Shown in pieces: positions 18,392 to 26,753 of a stretch of DNA of 64,000 bases. Position 1 is the first letter of the stretch, and the number at the start of each line of letters is the position of its first letter. Under the pieces are notes generated by a model, which was not told the DNA's origin, made no database searches, and was given only the letters and a program-made list of their open reading frames with translations. The stretch covers positions 62,001 through 126,000 of the forward strand of contig NZ_JAODPB010000009.1 of the NCBI RefSeq assembly GCF_025770735.1, read 5' to 3'. The stretch comes from Shouchella tritolerans (GTDB lineage: Bacteria > Bacillota > Bacilli > Bacillales > Bacillaceae_D). Position numbers and translations under genes: made by a program.

Positions 18392-18865
18392 ATGGAAGCG
18401 GATAGTCTATGGCTCAGCTTACTGTTCGTGGCGAGCATGGTTCCCTTCATTGAGTATACACTTGCTGTACCAGTCGGTATTCTTTTTGTCAATCAACCCC
18501 CTGTACTGACCGTATTGGTATCGATTTTAGGCAATAGCCTCGGAGTCGTGCTTCTTGTGTTGCTTAGCGAAAAAATTCGCGGTTCGACACTGAAAAGACA
18601 AAACAGCCAGAAAAGCGGGCGACAGTCCAGCAAACAGATGGAAAAGACGAAGCATTTCCTAGAAAAGTATGGAATGCCAGGCGTAGGTATCCTTGCACCC
18701 ATTTTGCTAAGCAGCCATATTGGCGCCGTAACCGCTGTTGCACTTGGCGTTTCACGCAGTTATGCGATTTTGTGGACGCTTATCGGTGTTGTCCTTTGGG
18801 CAATCCTTTTCGGCGTTGTTTGTGTGTATGCAAGCCATTGGCTTCTCCCGTTTTTTGGCCTATAG
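18392..18865 (+). CDS. Small multi-drug export protein (PF06695 type)
   Basis: A 157-residue membrane protein with about four helices and a basic, Gln/Ser/Lys-rich cytoplasmic loop at about residues 60-88 (KRQNSQKSGRQSSKQ). Family features: SMVPFIEYTLAVPVG near the N-terminus and GAVTAVALGVSRSYAILWTLIGV. The export role is a family annotation, not shown. AAAGGGGAG lies 6 nt upstream. Confidence 0.82.
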   Translation: MEADSLWLSLLFVASMVPFIEYTLAVPVGILFVNQPPVLTVLVSILGNSLGVVLLVLLSEKIRGSTLKRQNSQKSGRQSSKQMEKTKHFLEKYGMPGVGILAPILLSSHIGAVTAVALGVSRSYAILWTLIGVVLWAILFGVVCVYASHWLLPFFGL

Positions 18866-18874
18866 GCATAGGAA

Positions 18875-18905
18875 AAGCGCGGCAACTGATTAGATTGCCG
18901 CGCTT
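18875..18905. terminator. Perfect hairpin downstream of the export gene
   Basis: Eleven-bp GC-rich stem AAGCGCGGCAA/TTGCCGCGCTT with 9-nt loop. The plus-side tail is CAGAC, the minus-side tail is TTTTCC, so it fits a leftward terminator better; both neighbours may use it. Confidence 0.6.
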
Positions 18906-19070
18906 CAGACTGTAGGCAAACGCTCGCATACGTCGTCGTTTCCCTCACTCATATGCTTTGAAACGGTCGTTTCATGCGCAAGAAAACCGCTGTTCATGAA
19001 CCCCCGTTTTATTCCCATCTTCCCTCGGCTGCACTCCTCGTCTGACAAGCGTTTTCTATCAGTCTGAGTA
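18904..19070. repeat. MITE-like intergenic element with inverted ends
   Basis: The segment begins TTCAGACTGTAGGCAAACGC and ends in CAAGCGTTTTCTATCAGTCTGAG-type sequence (end pieces 19043-19070). The two ends are imperfect inverted repeats (GACTG...AAACGC against GCGTTT...CAGTC). The same ends, with almost no middle, recur at 42645-42712 and in part at 34849-34868. The middle holds smaller palindromes such as GAAACG/CGTTTC. No coding frame is supported. Confidence 0.55.
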
Positions 19071-19073
19071 AGG

Positions 19074-20471
19074 TTAGCCTTGCATGTCTTGCGTGCCAAG
19101 TTGCTCGTTCGGATCTGAGAATACTTCTTTGTTAAGGTTGCCTGTCACTTTCGAAGTAAAGATGCCGGACACCATGCTGCCTGAAACGTTCAAAGCAGTG
19201 CGGCCCATATCAATAAGTGGTTCAACCGAAATAAGGAGGCCAGCAAGCGCAATTGGGAAATCAAGTGCGGACAAGACGAGAATGGCAGCGAAAGTTGCAC
19301 CGCCGCCAACGCCTGCTACGCCAAACGAACTAATGGCAATGACCACAATTAACAGCAAAATAAACGTTGGTTCAAGGGGATTTTGTCCTACGGTTGGCGC
19401 AATCATAACGGCAAGCATGGCTGGATAAATCCCAGCACATCCATTTTGGCCGATTGATAAGCCGAATGAACCTGCAAAATTAGCGATGCCGTCTGGAACG
19501 CCTAATTTCTTTTGTGTCTGGATATTCATTGGCAACGCCCCTGCGCTCGTGCGTGAAGTGAACGCAAAAGCAAGCACCGGAAATGCCTTTTTTACATACG
19601 TAATTGGGCTGAGTCCAGTCGCTGCCAGAATGATCAAATGAATAACAAACATGACAATTAGTGCGATATAAGAAGCAAGTACAAACGTTCCAAGTGTGGA
19701 AATCGCCTGTAAATCACTTGTTGCAACTGTTTTAGTCATAATGGCCAAAACGCCATAAGGAGTCAACCGTAAAATTAATGTAACGACGCGCATAATGATC
19801 GCGTAAAGGGCATCAACGATGCTTTTAAACGTGTCGGCTGCTTCCGGCTGTTTGCGGCGTACACCTAAATAGGCGACGCCAAGAAAGGCAGAAAAGATCA
19901 CAACACCAATGGCTGAAGTAGGTCGTTCGCCAGTTAGGTCAAGAAATGGATTAGCTGGGATTAGTTCGACAATTTGTTGCGGCAATGTCGCTGCTTCCAT
20001 GCCAGCGTAACTTTCTTCAAGGGCATCGCCACGACTAAGTTCTGCTTCGCCTGCGGTAATGTCAATCGCTTCAAGTTGAAAGACGGATGAAGCAGTGATC
20101 CCAATGGCGGCGGCAATTGCTGTCGTAGCAATTAATGTGCCGAGAATCAAGGCGCTAATTTTTCCTAGATTCTTTGTTAACGTCATACGTGTAAACGCAG
20201 ACAGAATTGAAATGAAAATTAACGGCATGACAATCATTTGCAAGAAACGGACATAACCGGTTCCTAAAATATTGACCCAATCCATTGATTGTTGGATAAC
20301 AGATGAATCAGGGGCGAAGAAAAATTGGAGCAAAAGGCCGTATACAACGCCGGCTCCTAGCGCCAACAAAACACGAATCGAGAAAGATACGTGCTTTTTT
20401 TGCATGTAAAGCAACAGTCCAGCTATAGCGAGGACGATTGCAATAATCAACAAAGTTAAGAACAAGTCCAT
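19074..20471 (-). CDS. tcyP: L-cystine (dicarboxylate/amino acid:cation) symporter
   Basis: Sodium/proton-coupled symporter of the DAACS family, 465 residues, close in length and sequence pattern to B. subtilis TcyP, the main cystine importer. About eight helices plus two re-entrant loops. Visible: QMIVMPLIFISILSAF, TSRTSAGALPMNIQ (serine-rich loop) and a C-terminal GRTALNVSGSM. Start has AAAGGAG 9 nt upstream and a good promoter precedes it. It would supply cysteine alongside patB (27.5 kb). Confidence 0.93.
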   Translation of the reverse strand: MDLFLTLLIIAIVLAIAGLLLYMQKKHVSFSIRVLLALGAGVVYGLLLQFFFAPDSSVIQQSMDWVNILGTGYVRFLQMIVMPLIFISILSAFTRMTLTKNLGKISALILGTLIATTAIAAAIGITASSVFQLEAIDITAGEAELSRGDALEESYAGMEAATLPQQIVELIPANPFLDLTGERPTSAIGVVIFSAFLGVAYLGVRRKQPEAADTFKSIVDALYAIIMRVVTLILRLTPYGVLAIMTKTVATSDLQAISTLGTFVLASYIALIVMFVIHLIILAATGLSPITYVKKAFPVLAFAFTSRTSAGALPMNIQTQKKLGVPDGIANFAGSFGLSIGQNGCAGIYPAMLAVMIAPTVGQNPLEPTFILLLIVVIAISSFGVAGVGGGATFAAILVLSALDFPIALAGLLISVEPLIDMGRTALNVSGSMVSGIFTSKVTGNLNKEVFSDPNEQLGTQDMQG

Positions 20472-20510
20472 ATGCTTAAACTCCTTTGGTTAAAATATAC
20501 AACGTTCTTT

Positions 20511-20539
20511 ATAGTATTCTGTATAATCATATGAGTCAA
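20511..20539 (-). promoter_or_regulatory. Sigma-A promoter of tcyP
   Basis: On the minus strand: TTGACT (20534-20539), 17-bp spacer, TACTAT (20511-20516), about 40 bp before the start codon. Confidence 0.6.
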
Positions 20540-20593
20540 GTGGGAATTATATGTGAAGTGAGTGTATCATAGACTTTGTCCTACAGAAAAGGA

Positions 20594-20642
20594 AAACGCT
20601 CGGCGAATAAAGAAGGCATTGCCTATTCATTAGCGTTTTTTT
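20594..20642 (+). terminator. Orphan terminator-like structure upstream of the PAP2 gene
   Basis: Stacked stems AAACGCT/AGCGTTT, GAAT/ATTC and AGGC/GCCT enclosing each other, ending in seven T at 20636-20642. No rightward gene lies upstream (tcyP is divergent), so it would act on a leader transcript or short RNA. Confidence 0.55.
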
Positions 20643-20715
20643 AATAAGAAAAGTGGGAACGTTAAAAAGCAGTAAGCAATGTGAATGCATTAAATGATAA
20701 ATGGTGGTGCTTGGA

Positions 20716-21342
20716 ATGAAAATGAATACAAATTCGCTTACGATAAGCATCGTTTGCATGGCCTGTTTTTTAGTCGTAGCTTTTAGTTTAAACACCGCTT
20801 TTTTAGAGGAAGTCGACCAGTTGGCGTTAACATGGGCTGAGTCGATTCGTTTTGAACCGGTTACGACTCTCATGCATGTCTTTGCCTTTTTAGGGGCGAC
20901 TAAAACGGTTTTCGTTTTGACAGGAGCGCTACTTATCATTTTGCTTGTTGTCCGTGCCTCGCACAAAGAATTAGCATTTACCGCTGTTACGATGGCGGCG
21001 ACAGGTCTTGTTAATATGTTCGTAAAAGAATGGGTAGAGCGAGAGAGGCCAGCACAGTATATGCTAGTTGAATTGTCCTCGTACAGTTTTCCAAGCGGCC
21101 ATTCAATGGGAGCAATGTCGTTTTACACGGTGCTCACCTTTCTGATTTGGAAGCGAGTGAACAAACAAAGGCACCGTGTAGCGTTTGTTGTTTTTGCGAG
21201 CCTCATGATTCTCATTATGGGATTTTCTAGACTATATCTTGGTGTTCATTATTTGAGCGATGTCATTGGCGGATATCTCTTAAGTGGTAGCCTTGTGTTT
21301 TTCTTGTTTTGGCTGTTCCAACCAAGAAAATCGAACGGATAA
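20716..21342 (+). CDS. Phosphatase PAP2 family membrane protein
   Basis: A 208-residue protein with about six helices and the complete PAP2 signature: KEWVERERP (motif 1), PSGHSMGAM (motif 2) and SRLYLGVHYLSDV (motif 3, catalytic His). It probably dephosphorylates a lipid phosphate such as undecaprenyl pyrophosphate or phosphatidate phosphate at the outer membrane face. The ribosome site is weak (GGTGG 8 nt before ATG 20716); ATG 20701 is an alternative. Confidence 0.9.
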   Translation: MKMNTNSLTISIVCMACFLVVAFSLNTAFLEEVDQLALTWAESIRFEPVTTLMHVFAFLGATKTVFVLTGALLIILLVVRASHKELAFTAVTMAATGLVNMFVKEWVERERPAQYMLVELSSYSFPSGHSMGAMSFYTVLTFLIWKRVNKQRHRVAFVVFASLMILIMGFSRLYLGVHYLSDVIGGYLLSGSLVFFLFWLFQPRKSNG

Positions 21343-21423
21343 AAGGGGCATTTTTTATTGAGAGCGAGATTCTTTCTCATTTAGCCTTGATATTTTTTGT
21401 AAAAATGATAAGATAAATACGTA

Positions 21424-21443
21424 ATTGATAATGAGTATCATTA
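21424..21443 (+). promoter_or_regulatory. Fur box of the siderophore ABC operon
   Basis: TGATAAT-G-AGTATCA at 21426-21440 matches the 7-1-7 Fur consensus with one mismatch. It lies about 30 bp before the ribosome site of the leader ORF, at the expected promoter end. Iron should repress the operon. Confidence 0.8.
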
Positions 21444-21469
21444 GCTGTAGAGCAAAGGAGGCAAGCAGC

Positions 21470-21487
21470 ATGTTTTATTCATGTTAA
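21470..21487 (+). CDS. Five-codon leader ORF (MFYSC)
   Basis: The strongest ribosome site of the region, AAAGGAGG (21454-21461), stands 8 nt before this ATG and not before the permease. The frame reads Met-Phe-Tyr-Ser-Cys-stop and ends 4 nt before the permease ATG, which has no site of its own. Translational coupling is inferred. It may be a cloning-free natural leader or only a spacer. Confidence 0.45.
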   Translation: MFYSC

Positions 21488-21491
21488 CATT

Positions 21492-22445
21492 ATGAAAATA
21501 AGATATTTACTCCCTTTGCTTTTGATTTTATCGTTTGCATCTTTATTTATTGGCGTACAGGATATATCGCCACTTGATTTGTTTCGTCTAGACGATGAAG
21601 ATGTGCAAACACTCGTCATTAGCCGTATCCCTCGTCTATTAAGTGTATTGATTGTCGGTGTTAGTTTAAGCGTTTGCGGTTTAATTATGCAGCAGCTTAC
21701 ACAAAACAAATTTGTATCGCCGACAACAGCTGGAACAATGGATTGGGCTCGGCTTGGCATTCTTGTCGCCGTGGTTGTCTTTACTCAAGCAAGCACGTTG
21801 CAAAGGATGTTTATTGCATTTCTTTTTGCGTTGTTTGGAACGTTTCTTTTTATGAAAATACTGGAGCGCATTCGCTTTAAAAATGTCGTTTTTGTTCCGC
21901 TTGTCGGGCTTATGTTAGGTAGTGTGGTCAACTCAATCACAACTTTTCTAGCTTACCGATATGATTTAGTGCAAAGCTTATCTTCTTGGATGCAAGGGAG
22001 CTTTTCACTCGTTCTTAAAGGGCGCTATGAAATTTTATACATAGGCATTCCCCTTGTTGTCATTGCCTTTTTATTCGCAAATCGCTTTACAGTAGCAGGA
22101 ATGGGGAAGGATTTTTCGACAAACTTAGGCTTAAATTATAACCAAATTATGAATATCGGCCTTTTCATTGTAGCGATGATCACGGCTACGATTGTCGTCA
22201 CAATTGGCTCGATTCCTTTTTTAGGGCTAGTCATTCCAAACATCGTTTCGATTATAAGAGGGGACAACTTAAAAAACAGTTTGCCTCATACAGCGCTGTT
22301 AGGCGCCATTTTCTTGCTCGCTTGTGATATTTTAGGGCGTGTTCTCATTTATCCATATGAAATTCCGATTGGACTGGTCGTTGGGGTTGTCGGGAGCGCG
22401 ATCTTTTTGTACTTGCTCTTAAGGAGACGATCTCATGCAGCCTAA
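21492..22445 (+). CDS. yclN: Iron-siderophore ABC transporter permease (FecCD, YclN-like)
   Basis: A 317-residue permease with about nine or ten helices and FecCD hallmarks: SRIPRLLSVLIVGVSLSVCG, GTMDWARLGILV, and the conserved IPFLGLVIPNIV coupling region near the C-terminus. Part of a four-gene importer in the same order as B. subtilis yclNOPQ, which takes up petrobactin. The petrobactin link here is inferred. It overlaps the next gene by 11 nt. Regulation by the Fur box upstream is likely. Confidence 0.92.
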   Translation: MKIRYLLPLLLILSFASLFIGVQDISPLDLFRLDDEDVQTLVISRIPRLLSVLIVGVSLSVCGLIMQQLTQNKFVSPTTAGTMDWARLGILVAVVVFTQASTLQRMFIAFLFALFGTFLFMKILERIRFKNVVFVPLVGLMLGSVVNSITTFLAYRYDLVQSLSSWMQGSFSLVLKGRYEILYIGIPLVVIAFLFANRFTVAGMGKDFSTNLGLNYNQIMNIGLFIVAMITATIVVTIGSIPFLGLVIPNIVSIIRGDNLKNSLPHTALLGAIFLLACDILGRVLIYPYEIPIGLVVGVVGSAIFLYLLLRRRSHAA

Positions 22446-23388
22446 ATGGATCTATTTATTACTCGGCGCTGCGTTAGCAGCATTGATGGCTACTTTTTTG
22501 TTTATTGACATCGCCCCTGGAGCGTGGGACTATGCGTTGCCACGACGAGGAAGAAGCGTTGTGGCGATTATCATTGTCGGCGGGGCAATTGCTAGCTCTA
22601 CCTTGTTTTTCCAAACAATCACAAACAACCGAATCCTGACGCCAAGCATCATAGGCCTTGATTCTTTATACATGCTTATTCAAACGTTGCTTGTTTTTTT
22701 GTTTGGGACGATCGGTCTTGTCGCGATAAACAAATATGTAAACTTTGGTTTATCCATTGTTTTTATGGTGTTGTTCGCTGTCTTGTTATATGCCTTGATG
22801 TTCAAAAAAGAAGGGCAAAATCTATACTTTTTGCTGCTTGTCGGCATTGTATTTGGCACATTGTTTTCAAGCCTATCGACGTTTCTGCAGGTCATGATTG
22901 ACCCAAATGAATTTTTAACGATCCAAAATCGGATGTTTGCTAGTTTTAGCAATATCAATGTTGATTTGCTTTGGCTTTCTATCGTGATCCTAGCAGCAAC
23001 AGTTCTTTACATTTGGCCGTATTTGAGATATTTGGATGCTATTTCCCTTGGGCGCGACCAGGCGATTAATTTAGGCGTTCCTTACGATAAGGCGATTAGA
23101 AAGTTTTTAGTTGTCATTGCTTTGCTTGTTTCTGTTTCAACAGCTCTTGTCGGCCCGGTATTGTTTTTAGGCCTACTTGTCGCGAACGTTGCAAGAGAGC
23201 TTATGCCAACCTATAAGCACACCCATTTAGCGATTACATCGGTTCTAGTTTCAAGCATTGCCTTGGTTGGCGGGACGTTGCTCGTCGAGCGCGTGTTCAC
23301 TTACTCGGCTCCGCTGAGCGTTATCATTAACTTTGTTGGCGGAATTTATTTCATTTACTTGCTCTTAAGGGGGACGAAATCGACATGA
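22435..23388 (+). CDS. yclO: Iron-siderophore ABC transporter permease (FecCD, YclO-like)
   Basis: Second FecCD permease, 317 residues. Shows PRRGRSVVAIIIVGGAIAS, ITNNRILTPSIIGLDSLY and a VGPVLFLGLLVANVAREL coupling region. AAGGAG lies 8 nt before the ATG, which is inside the end of yclN. It overlaps the ATPase gene by 4 nt (ATGA). The two permeases form a heterodimer. Confidence 0.92.
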   Translation: MQPKWIYLLLGAALAALMATFLFIDIAPGAWDYALPRRGRSVVAIIIVGGAIASSTLFFQTITNNRILTPSIIGLDSLYMLIQTLLVFLFGTIGLVAINKYVNFGLSIVFMVLFAVLLYALMFKKEGQNLYFLLLVGIVFGTLFSSLSTFLQVMIDPNEFLTIQNRMFASFSNINVDLLWLSIVILAATVLYIWPYLRYLDAISLGRDQAINLGVPYDKAIRKFLVVIALLVSVSTALVGPVLFLGLLVANVARELMPTYKHTHLAITSVLVSSIALVGGTLLVERVFTYSAPLSVIINFVGGIYFIYLLLRGTKST

Positions 23389-24206
23389 CCACCGCATTAA
23401 TTGACCGAAATGCCATCCCGTTGCAAAAGCTTGATACACAGCCTGTAGGCATAGAAGTGACAAATGTCAGCAAACAATATGACGGAAAAAGAGTTGTCAA
23501 CGATGTCTCGGTCAACGTCAGAAAAGGAACAATTACATCTTTTATTGGACCCAATGGTGCCGGAAAAAGTACACTGATTTCCATGATAAGCCGCTTGTCG
23601 AAAAAAGATGAAGGCACTATTTTGATTGAAGGACGTCCGCTTGAATCGTATCACAGCAAGGAACTGGCAAAGAAAGTTTCGATTTTAAAACAGGCAAACA
23701 ACATCAACATCCGTTTGACCATTCGCGAACTTGTCAGCTTTGGCCGCTTTCCGTATTCACAAAACCGGCTAACGAAAAAGGATTGGACTTATGTCGAAGA
23801 GGCGATCGATTATATGGCGCTTCGCGACATTCAAGACAAATACTTAGACCAGTTGAGCGGTGGGCAGCGGCAACGTGCTTACATTGCAATGGTGCTTGCC
23901 CAAAATACCGATTATATCATTTTAGATGAACCGTTAAACAATTTGGATATGAAGCACTCTGTCTCGATTATGAAAACGTTGCGCCGTCTTGTTGATGAGC
24001 TAGGAAAAACGATTATGATTGTTGTCCATGACATTAATTTTGCCTCTTGTTACTCCGACTACATTGTGGCGATGAAAGACGGGGCAATTGTTGAAGAAGG
24101 TCGCTGCCATGAAATGATCAACTCAGACACACTCCGCAATGTGTACGATATGGAAATCGCAGTTGAAGAAGTGAATTGCAACCGCATTTGCGTCTATTTT
24201 AACTAA
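23385..24206 (+). CDS. yclP: Iron-siderophore ABC transporter ATP-binding protein (YclP-like)
   Basis: ATPase of 273 residues. Walker A GPNGAGKST (about 58-66), Q-loop, signature LSGGQRQRA, Walker B YIILDEPLNNLD, H-loop VVHDINFA. It has an extra N-terminal stretch of about 20 residues before the usual start compared with B. subtilis YclP. ATGA overlap with yclO shows tight coupling. Confidence 0.94.
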   Translation: MTTALIDRNAIPLQKLDTQPVGIEVTNVSKQYDGKRVVNDVSVNVRKGTITSFIGPNGAGKSTLISMISRLSKKDEGTILIEGRPLESYHSKELAKKVSILKQANNINIRLTIRELVSFGRFPYSQNRLTKKDWTYVEEAIDYMALRDIQDKYLDQLSGGQRQRAYIAMVLAQNTDYIILDEPLNNLDMKHSVSIMKTLRRLVDELGKTIMIVVHDINFASCYSDYIVAMKDGAIVEEGRCHEMINSDTLRNVYDMEIAVEEVNCNRICVYFN

Positions 24207-24322
24207 ATAGTGGATGTCATTCATTTTGGAATGGAGGTGAAAAAGCAAAATCTTCAATCTAGAGAAATACTGACGATCGCATTAGGGGGCCTATAGAGAG
24301 AGAATAGAGGAGGCAATTAGAC

Positions 24323-25294
24323 ATGAAAAAACCATTTATGTGGGCATTAACAGCATTTGCAACAGTAAGTTTAGCCGCTTGCGGTACAAGTTCAGATGAA
24401 AATGAACAAACAAGTACTGGCGAAGGAACGAGCACAGAAGCGACTGAAGAAACGATCGAAGTGGAATCGATGAACGGCGAGATTGTTAAAGTACCGGTTA
24501 ATCCAGAAGTGGTCGTTTCGTTTGACCATGGCATTACCGATTCGATTCGTGCGCTAGGTGGAGAAGTATCTGGAATCCCAAAAGCGAACAATCTCCCTGA
24601 CTACTTGTCCGAGTTTGAAAGCGACGACTATGAGGATGTCGGTTCGTTGTTTGAACCAAACTTCGAGTTGATTCACAGCATGGAGCCAGACGTCATTTTC
24701 ATTTCTGGCCGTGCGTCTGAGAACTATGAAGAATTAAGTGAAATTGCGCCAACGGTTTATATGGCAGTTGACAACGAAAACTTTATGGAATCGTTTGAAA
24801 CCAATATGCGGACGCTAGGCGACATTTTTGAAGCGCAAGATGAAGTAGAAGAGCAGCTTGCAGGCATTCATGAAACGATCGATAAAGTAAAAGAGCGGGC
24901 AGACAACACAGATAAAAATGCATTGATTCTATCAGCCGATGAAGGGTCTGCCAGCGCATTCGGCGCAGGTTCGCGTTTTGGCATTATTCATGATGTCCTA
25001 GGTATCAAAACAGCAGATGACATTGAAGCTGAAAACCATGGGGAAACGGTTTCGTTTGAATACATTGCTGATGTAGACCCTGATTATATATTTATGATCG
25101 ATCGAGGCGCTTCTATTGGCAACGAAGCAACAGCCACGCAAGTCATTGACAACGAGCTTGTCGACCGAACCAAAGCTGCACAAAACGATGACATTTATGT
25201 ATTAGACGGCGAAGTTTGGTACTTAAGTGGTGGCGGCCTTGAATCGGTCAAGCTGATCGTTGATGAAATCGACGGCATGTTTGAGACAGAATAG
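24323..25294 (+). CDS. yclQ: Siderophore-binding lipoprotein (YclQ-like)
   Basis: A 323-residue periplasmic-type binding protein (FhuD/TroA fold) anchored to the outer face of the membrane. Signal peptide with lipobox LAAC (Cys20), then a Ser/Thr/Glu-rich acidic linker to about residue 45, then the two-lobed domain (PEVVVSFDHGITDSIRALG; ALILSADEGSASAFGAGSRFG). The 116-bp gap before it suggests extra translation control or a processing point. AGAGGAGG lies 10 nt upstream. Confidence 0.93.
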   Translation: MKKPFMWALTAFATVSLAACGTSSDENEQTSTGEGTSTEATEETIEVESMNGEIVKVPVNPEVVVSFDHGITDSIRALGGEVSGIPKANNLPDYLSEFESDDYEDVGSLFEPNFELIHSMEPDVIFISGRASENYEELSEIAPTVYMAVDNENFMESFETNMRTLGDIFEAQDEVEEQLAGIHETIDKVKERADNTDKNALILSADEGSASAFGAGSRFGIIHDVLGIKTADDIEAENHGETVSFEYIADVDPDYIFMIDRGASIGNEATATQVIDNELVDRTKAAQNDDIYVLDGEVWYLSGGGLESVKLIVDEIDGMFETE

Positions 25295-25340
25295 GACGCT
25301 CCTTCTTAAAGTTGTCGACAAAGTCGATAACTTCTCCCAG

Positions 25341-25373
25341 AAACTTGGTTCCCATTAGGGAACCAAGTTTTTT
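25341..25373 (+). terminator. Terminator of the siderophore operon
   Basis: Perfect 13-bp stem AAACTTGGTTCCC/GGGAACCAAGTTT with 4-nt loop, then TTTG. A second inverted repeat just before it (AAGTTGTCGAC 25309-25319 with GTCGATAACTT 25323-25333) may support termination. Confidence 0.88.
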
Positions 25374-25467
25374 GATTGGATGCCTTATGGTATACTAAGG
25401 CTTTCCTAGCGTTTCAGGAACTTGTAACAGCAGGAATCTAATTTGTTTTTTAAAAGGAACGGTTGAT

Positions 25468-26076
25468 GTGGAAAGTACTTCATTCAGCTTATGGTTGCTC
25501 GCTTTAGCGGTATTGTTGGCTGCCGTTTGGGCGCTCCGTATCGCCTTTAGAAGAAAGAAGCGCACAGACGTAAGCAAAATCACGATAAAAGATATTGATC
25601 GCATGGAAGGCGGCGAGTTTGAGGACTATCTGGCAGTCGTGTTTGCGGCGCTTGGCTATGAAACGTACCAAACGGCGAAAGCGCGCGACTACGGTGCTGA
25701 TTTAGTCGTTGTCGATGAAGAAGGGCACAAGTGGGTCATACAAGCGAAACGGTATAGCGCTAATCTTGGTTTAGCCTGTGTGCAAGAAGTGTATGGAGCG
25801 CAAATTTTTTATAAGGCTGACAAGTCATTGGTTATCACGTCTGCCGAAAAAGTGACAGAAGCATGCTGGAGGCTGGCCGCAGCGACAAACACCCATTTCT
25901 TACTACGTGAAGACCTCGAAGAGCTTGCTAGTTTGATACGTAAAGGCAAGCTTGAAGAAGCAAATTGGGTCGTGAAAACGCCGCAATTGCCTGAACCTGT
26001 TAAGGGAAAGCCAGCTTTAATCGAAGTCGAGCAGAGCCGAAAGCGTATTTCAGCCGGCGATTACTTCTACAAATAG
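25468..26076 (+). CDS. Membrane-anchored restriction-endonuclease-like (Mrr_cat) protein
   Basis: A 202-residue protein: one N-terminal membrane helix (about 7-27), a short basic stretch, then a PD-(D/E)XK nuclease domain (about 40-160). The active-site pattern is visible: GGEFEDYLAVVFAALGYE, DYGADLVVV (Asp), and VIQAKRYS (Q-x-K). A predicted Mrr-type DNA nuclease facing the cytoplasm; in related proteins the target is modified or foreign DNA, or is unknown. GTG start with AAAGGAA 8 nt upstream. Alone, with no partner gene or methylase. Confidence 0.82.
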   Translation: MESTSFSLWLLALAVLLAAVWALRIAFRRKKRTDVSKITIKDIDRMEGGEFEDYLAVVFAALGYETYQTAKARDYGADLVVVDEEGHKWVIQAKRYSANLGLACVQEVYGAQIFYKADKSLVITSAEKVTEACWRLAAATNTHFLLREDLEELASLIRKGKLEEANWVVKTPQLPEPVKGKPALIEVEQSRKRISAGDYFYK

Positions 26077-26081
26077 CTAAA

Positions 26082-26112
26082 AAACAGCGAAGGCAACTTC
26101 GCTGTTTTTTAA
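26082..26112. terminator. Bidirectional terminator between the nuclease gene and dck
   Basis: Perfect 11-bp stem AAACAGCGAAG/CTTCGCTGTTT, 4-nt loop, T runs on both sides. Confidence 0.87.
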
Positions 26113-26742
26113 TTAAAAATAGGTGCTTAGTTCATGAACAATTCGTTTGATGCATGAATGGTCAGCCAGTAAATCGTATTCGCGAATATCGAGTCGCAAA
26201 ACGGGGCAGGCAGAAAAGGAAGAAATCCAAGTTTCATAACGGTTGTACATTTCTTCCCAATAAGAAAGGGGCGTCTGTTTTTCCATTTCGCGACCTCGTG
26301 CTTGAATGCGGTCTAAAATCGAGTCAAAATCGCCATGCAAGTAAATCAGTACATCTGGACGGGGGAAGTAAGGCGTCATGACCATTGCTTCAAATAAACT
26401 TGTATAAGTTTGGTAATCGGTTTGCGTCATCGTACCTTTATCGGCGTGCATTTTCGCGAATATGCCTGTGTCTTCGTAGATCGAACGGTCTTGAATATAG
26501 CCACCACCTTCTTCTACCATTCGCTTCTGCTCTTTAAAGCGCTCAGCTAAAAAGTAAATTTGTAAGTGGAAGCTCCACCGTTCGAAATCGCGATAAAATT
26601 TGTCTAAGTATGGGTTGTTGTCTACTTTTTCAAAGGATGTTTTAAAATTTAGCTCGGCGGCAAGTGCGTGTGTCAAAGTTGTTTTTCCAACTCCAACTGT
26701 GCCAGCTACAGTAATGATAGCATTATTTGGGATATGTAACAT
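26113..26742 (-). CDS. dck: Deoxyadenosine/deoxycytidine kinase
   Basis: Salvage kinase of the dNK family, 209 residues. P-loop GTVGVGKTT (residues 14-22), the DRS motif in YIQDRSIYEDTGIFAK, ERWSFHLQIYFLAERF, and the LID arginines in RIQARGRE. Very close in pattern to B. subtilis Dck (YaaF). It starts 11 nt after dgk stops, with AAGGAG 7 nt upstream, so the two form an operon as in B. subtilis. Confidence 0.94.
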   Translation of the reverse strand: MLHIPNNAIITVAGTVGVGKTTLTHALAAELNFKTSFEKVDNNPYLDKFYRDFERWSFHLQIYFLAERFKEQKRMVEEGGGYIQDRSIYEDTGIFAKMHADKGTMTQTDYQTYTSLFEAMVMTPYFPRPDVLIYLHGDFDSILDRIQARGREMEKQTPLSYWEEMYNRYETWISSFSACPVLRLDIREYDLLADHSCIKRIVHELSTYF

Positions 26743-26753
26743 TGGTAAGCTCC

